A DNA stretch of 64,000 nucleotides from Gillisella vitis (GTDB taxonomy: Bacteria > Pseudomonadota > Alphaproteobacteria > Rhizobiales > Rhizobiaceae). The notes beneath the pieces are model-generated. The model worked only from the letters and a program-made list of their open reading frames with translations. It searched no databases and was not told where the DNA came from. Positions 61,550 through 64,000 of the stretch are shown one piece after another; position 1 is the first letter of the stretch, and every line of letters begins with the position of its first letter. The stretch is taken from assembly GCA_009744235.1 (NCBI GenBank), contig WPHV01000014.1:1-64000 (forward strand). The letters run 5' to 3'. Both the position numbers and the translations under genes were made by a program.

Positions 61550-63592
61550 TTAAAATTCTTCCCAATTATTACCACCGGAGGCGCTTGAGGCCGCGGTGGC
61601 TGAAGAACCGCCGGTGAAGGCGCTGGCCAGCTTGCCCATCATCGAGCGCGCCGGAGAACCGACCGGGCGGGAGGTGGGCTGGGCAGGCTTGATGCGCGAT
61701 GCGGCCAAAGGCTTGGCGGCAGGTGCCCGTGGTGCAGGTGCTGGCTGTTGGCTTGGCGCCCAGGATGCGGCCTCACCCGGCACCTTGAACTCGGCAATCA
61801 GGCTGACCAATGTGGTGGCGCTTTCAGCGAGTTTGTGGGTGACAGCGGTGGTTTCTTCCACCATGGCGGCGTTTTTCTGGGTGAACTGGTCCATATGGTT
61901 GACGGAGGTGTTGATCTCCTGCAAGCCGGTGCTCTGTTCACGCGAGGACGTGGCAATCTCGGCAATCAGACCATTGATCATCGACACCTGTTGGGAAATC
62001 GCGCCAAGCGCATCGCCGGTTTCGCGCACCAGCTTGACGCCACCAGCCACTTCCGTGCCGGATTTGCTGATCAACGCCTTGATATCCTTGGCGGCATTGG
62101 CGGAGCGCTGGGCCAGTTCGCGCACTTCCTGAGCAACCACGGCAAAGCCCTTGCCCGCTTCGCCAGCCCTTGCGGCCTCGACACCGGCATTCAATGCCAG
62201 AAGATTGGTCTGGAAAGCGATTTCATCGATCACATTGATGATCTTGGAAATTTCGCTCGAGGCCTGTTCGATCCGGCCCATGGCCGAAACTGCATCGGCC
62301 ACCACCTGGGAAGAGCCTTCGGTACTGACCTGGGCATCGGCAGCAAGGGCCGCGGCCTGTTGGGCACGGTCGGCGGCGCTGCGCACCGTGCCGGTGACCT
62401 GTTCAAGCGCTGCCGAGGTCTCTTCCAGCGAGGCTGCCTGCTGCTCGGTGCGGCTGGCAAGCGCGCCTGCGGCGCTGCGCATTTCATTGCCGCTGGCCTC
62501 AACCGACATGGCCTCATTGCGCAAACGCGCGAAGGCCAGGCTGAGATTGTTGACCGAATTGTTGAAATCGACCCGGAGCGGTTCAAGTTCAGGGATAAAC
62601 GACTGGTCAATCCGCGTCGTCAGGTCGCCGGTGCTCAGGCGGTTCATGGCAACCGCCAGCATATCGGCACAGTTTCGGATATTGGCGGCATCCGCATCCT
62701 TTTCAGCCTCACGCTCGGCCCGTTCCAGGTCGTTGCGCGCCCGCGTTTCGTTGGCGTCCTGTTCCAGTTGCAGCTTCTTGAGCGCATCTTCGCGGAAAAC
62801 TTCCAGCGCCCGGGCCAGAGCGCCAATCTCGTTGCGCAAGCTCTGATGCGGAACTTCAACATCGGTCCGACCATCGGCAAGACTGGATGCCGCCGCTGTC
62901 AGCTCCGGAATCGGGCGCATGGTCTTACGGGTGATGAACACCATCAGCAGGAGAGAGACCAGCAAAGCGATACCCGCCGTAATCGCCACGGCCTGCGCCA
63001 TCTGATCGCTGATACCGGCAATTTCAGCAACACGCACACCGGCGTAGAGAATGCCGATGACCGAGCCGGAGGAACTGATGATGGGCTTGTAGATCGTATA
63101 GTAATCCGTGCCGAGAATGGCGGCCTGACCACGATACGTCTCACCCTTGATGAGGGCCGAATAGACTGCACCCGTTGGATCGAGTGGCGTGCCGACGGCG
63201 CGCTGGCCATCCGGCTTGATGATATTGGTTGTGCGACGAATGTAACCCTTGGTCGCTTCGTCCAGGGTAAACAGCGTCGCCGTCTGGCCCGTCATCCGGC
63301 CAATGGAATCGATCGTGTCATGATTGGCAAATTGCGCCGGCAGCGTCTGCGCCGAAATGCGTTCAACATTGCCATCCCGACCCCAGCTGACCTTCACACC
63401 AGGCACATCGCGCTCCAGCAACGTGGCCGCGACCCGCAGGCTGCTGTTCTGGCTGTCGATGGCCTGCTGCGTCACGCGCTCATGAACCTGCCGCGAAATC
63501 GTCCAGGCAACAGCGCCCAGAGATACAACCAATATCAGGGTCGTCACCACAGTGATCGTCCCGACCAGCCCGAAACGGGATAGAAATTTCAT
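61550..63592 (-). CDS. methyl-accepting chemotaxis protein with Cache sensor and CheR/B tether
   Basis: A 680-residue chemoreceptor. Membrane helices at about 9-31 and 198-220 enclose a single Cache-type periplasmic sensor (FANHDTIDSIGRMTGQTATL, GTPLDPTGAVYSALIKGETY). HAMP and linker follow (about 220-330), then a second HAMP-like segment and the signalling tip EIAFQTNLLALNAGVEAARA (about 505-525). An Ala/Pro-rich linker (595-670) leads to the C-terminal pentapeptide NWEEF, a CheR/CheB docking site. Start ATG 63592 follows GAGGG. Ligand unknown. Confidence 0.95.
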   Translation of the reverse strand: MKFLSRFGLVGTITVVTTLILVVSLGAVAWTISRQVHERVTQQAIDSQNSSLRVAATLLERDVPGVKVSWGRDGNVERISAQTLPAQFANHDTIDSIGRMTGQTATLFTLDEATKGYIRRTTNIIKPDGQRAVGTPLDPTGAVYSALIKGETYRGQAAILGTDYYTIYKPIISSSGSVIGILYAGVRVAEIAGISDQMAQAVAITAGIALLVSLLLMVFITRKTMRPIPELTAAASSLADGRTDVEVPHQSLRNEIGALARALEVFREDALKKLQLEQDANETRARNDLERAEREAEKDADAANIRNCADMLAVAMNRLSTGDLTTRIDQSFIPELEPLRVDFNNSVNNLSLAFARLRNEAMSVEASGNEMRSAAGALASRTEQQAASLEETSAALEQVTGTVRSAADRAQQAAALAADAQVSTEGSSQVVADAVSAMGRIEQASSEISKIINVIDEIAFQTNLLALNAGVEAARAGEAGKGFAVVAQEVRELAQRSANAAKDIKALISKSGTEVAGGVKLVRETGDALGAISQQVSMINGLIAEIATSSREQSTGLQEINTSVNHMDQFTQKNAAMVEETTAVTHKLAESATTLVSLIAEFKVPGEAASWAPSQQPAPAPRAPAAKPLAASRIKPAQPTSRPVGSPARSMMGKLASAFTGGSSATAASSASGGNNWEEF

Positions 63593-63903
63593 TGCCAAAC
63601 CCTCAAATATTTATGGCCCCTTGAGCCTAAAATATTTGACGAGTGTTAAGGCAAGATTGTCACAAACCTTTCTCCAGCCCTTCACCGCCAAGGCCTTTAC
63701 GTCCCATTCCAAGGGAAATAGCACCAATGCGGGACGCTTGCAGCGCGCATCTATCGGCAGAAAAGTGCAATTCTTTGATTATACAACAACATAAATACAA
63801 GACTAAATTAACTGTAACTAAAACACAAATTGTTCCATCGTGACCTGCTCTTGCAAAACAAAGAGCGATTATGGTTAAACAACTGCTAACAAAGAGAGAA
63901 CAC
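63593..63903. other. gap between the chemoreceptor and the cyclo-ligase gene
   Basis: 311 bp, A/T-rich, no gene. It holds both divergent promoters; no clear repeat or operator stands out. Confidence 0.5.
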
Positions 63904-64000
63904 ATGCCCTTGGACAGTACAAAAAACCATTTGCGCCAACAAAGCCTTGCCCGTCGGGACGCTATTCCCGCTCACATTCGCGCCGATCATTCGGCCACAA
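63904..64000 (+). CDS. 5-formyltetrahydrofolate cyclo-ligase (partial, runs off the edge)
   Basis: Only the first 32 codons are present. The start MPLDSTKNHLRQQSLARRDA matches the opening of 5-formyltetrahydrofolate cyclo-ligases (ygfA/fthC), which convert 5-formyl-THF to 5,10-methenyl-THF. In many bacteria this gene follows zapA and 6S RNA, which supports the call. AGAGAG precedes the ATG. Confidence 0.75.
   Translation, partial: MPLDSTKNHLRQQSLARRDAIPAHIRADHSAT

Noticed and set aside
61748..63583. 611-codon open frame opposite the chemoreceptor gene
   Set aside because: Antisense shadow of a G+C-rich gene; composition skewed and no recognisable domain.

Overview
The window looks like chromosome of an alphaproteobacterium in the Rhizobiaceae (Agrobacterium/Allorhizobium/Rhizobium type). 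Support comes from the gene order ruvC-ruvA-ruvB ... ybgC-tolQ-tolR-tolA-tolB-pal-cpoB-tilS-ftsH-glmM, the zapA-6S RNA neighbourhood, gap next to tkt, a chemoreceptor ending in a CheR/CheB-docking pentapeptide, and dispersed intergenic repeats of a rhizobial kind. The species cannot be fixed from the sequence alone.

Positions 1-25,000 are accessory. 1-7.85 kb holds two hypothetical genes, a DJ-1/PfpI protein, and a set of transporter and regulator genes (LysR, two EamA exporters, nitrilase-type amidohydrolase, Lrp, LysE). 8.0-13.8 kb is an orphan type VI secretion cassette: VgrG, a DUF4123 adaptor, a small unstudied candidate effector, a 213-residue protein of unknown role and a GNAT-fold protein. 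Base composition falls sharply inside the 3' end of vgrG and stays low to the end of the cassette, which is flanked by two diverged direct repeats of about 190 bp. 14.0-24.7 kb is a small temperate element. It has a LexA/CI-like repressor, divergent early transcription, four copies of a GGGATATATCCC operator set in promoter-like sequence, a leftward operon (CII-like regulator, ParB/MT-A70 fusion, replication-type protein broken by one amber codon, NusG-like antiterminator), and a rightward operon ending in an HNH protein, an excisionase-like protein and a tyrosine integrase. No capsid, tail, terminase or lysis gene is visible, so it is a truncated prophage or a satellite.

25.0-64.0 kb is mostly core chromosome: DoxX, a fatty acid hydroxylase, an outer membrane protein and an LLM flavoprotein; then ruvCAB with a MazE/PIN toxin-antitoxin pair lodged between ruvA and ruvB and translationally coupled to ruvB; a chain of overlapping small genes (metallophosphoesterase, two Nudix proteins, DinB-like); the full Tol-Pal envelope locus; tilS, ftsH, glmM; and yebC on the other strand. 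Next come a pyridoxamine-oxidase-like protein, an MBL-fold protein, a K+/H+ antiporter, a DeoR/MFS divergent pair, a DUF1778/GNAT toxin-antitoxin pair, gap, tkt, a DUF4164 protein, zapA and 6S RNA. A PaiB-like protein and a chemoreceptor separate 6S RNA from the start of a 5-formyltetrahydrofolate cyclo-ligase gene that runs off the right edge.

The most interesting places are the VgrG cargo cassette with its repeats, the amber-interrupted replication gene, the operator/promoter layout with a predicted leaderless gene, the toxin-antitoxin pair inside ruvAB, and a perfect 19-bp inverted repeat just upstream of tolQ.
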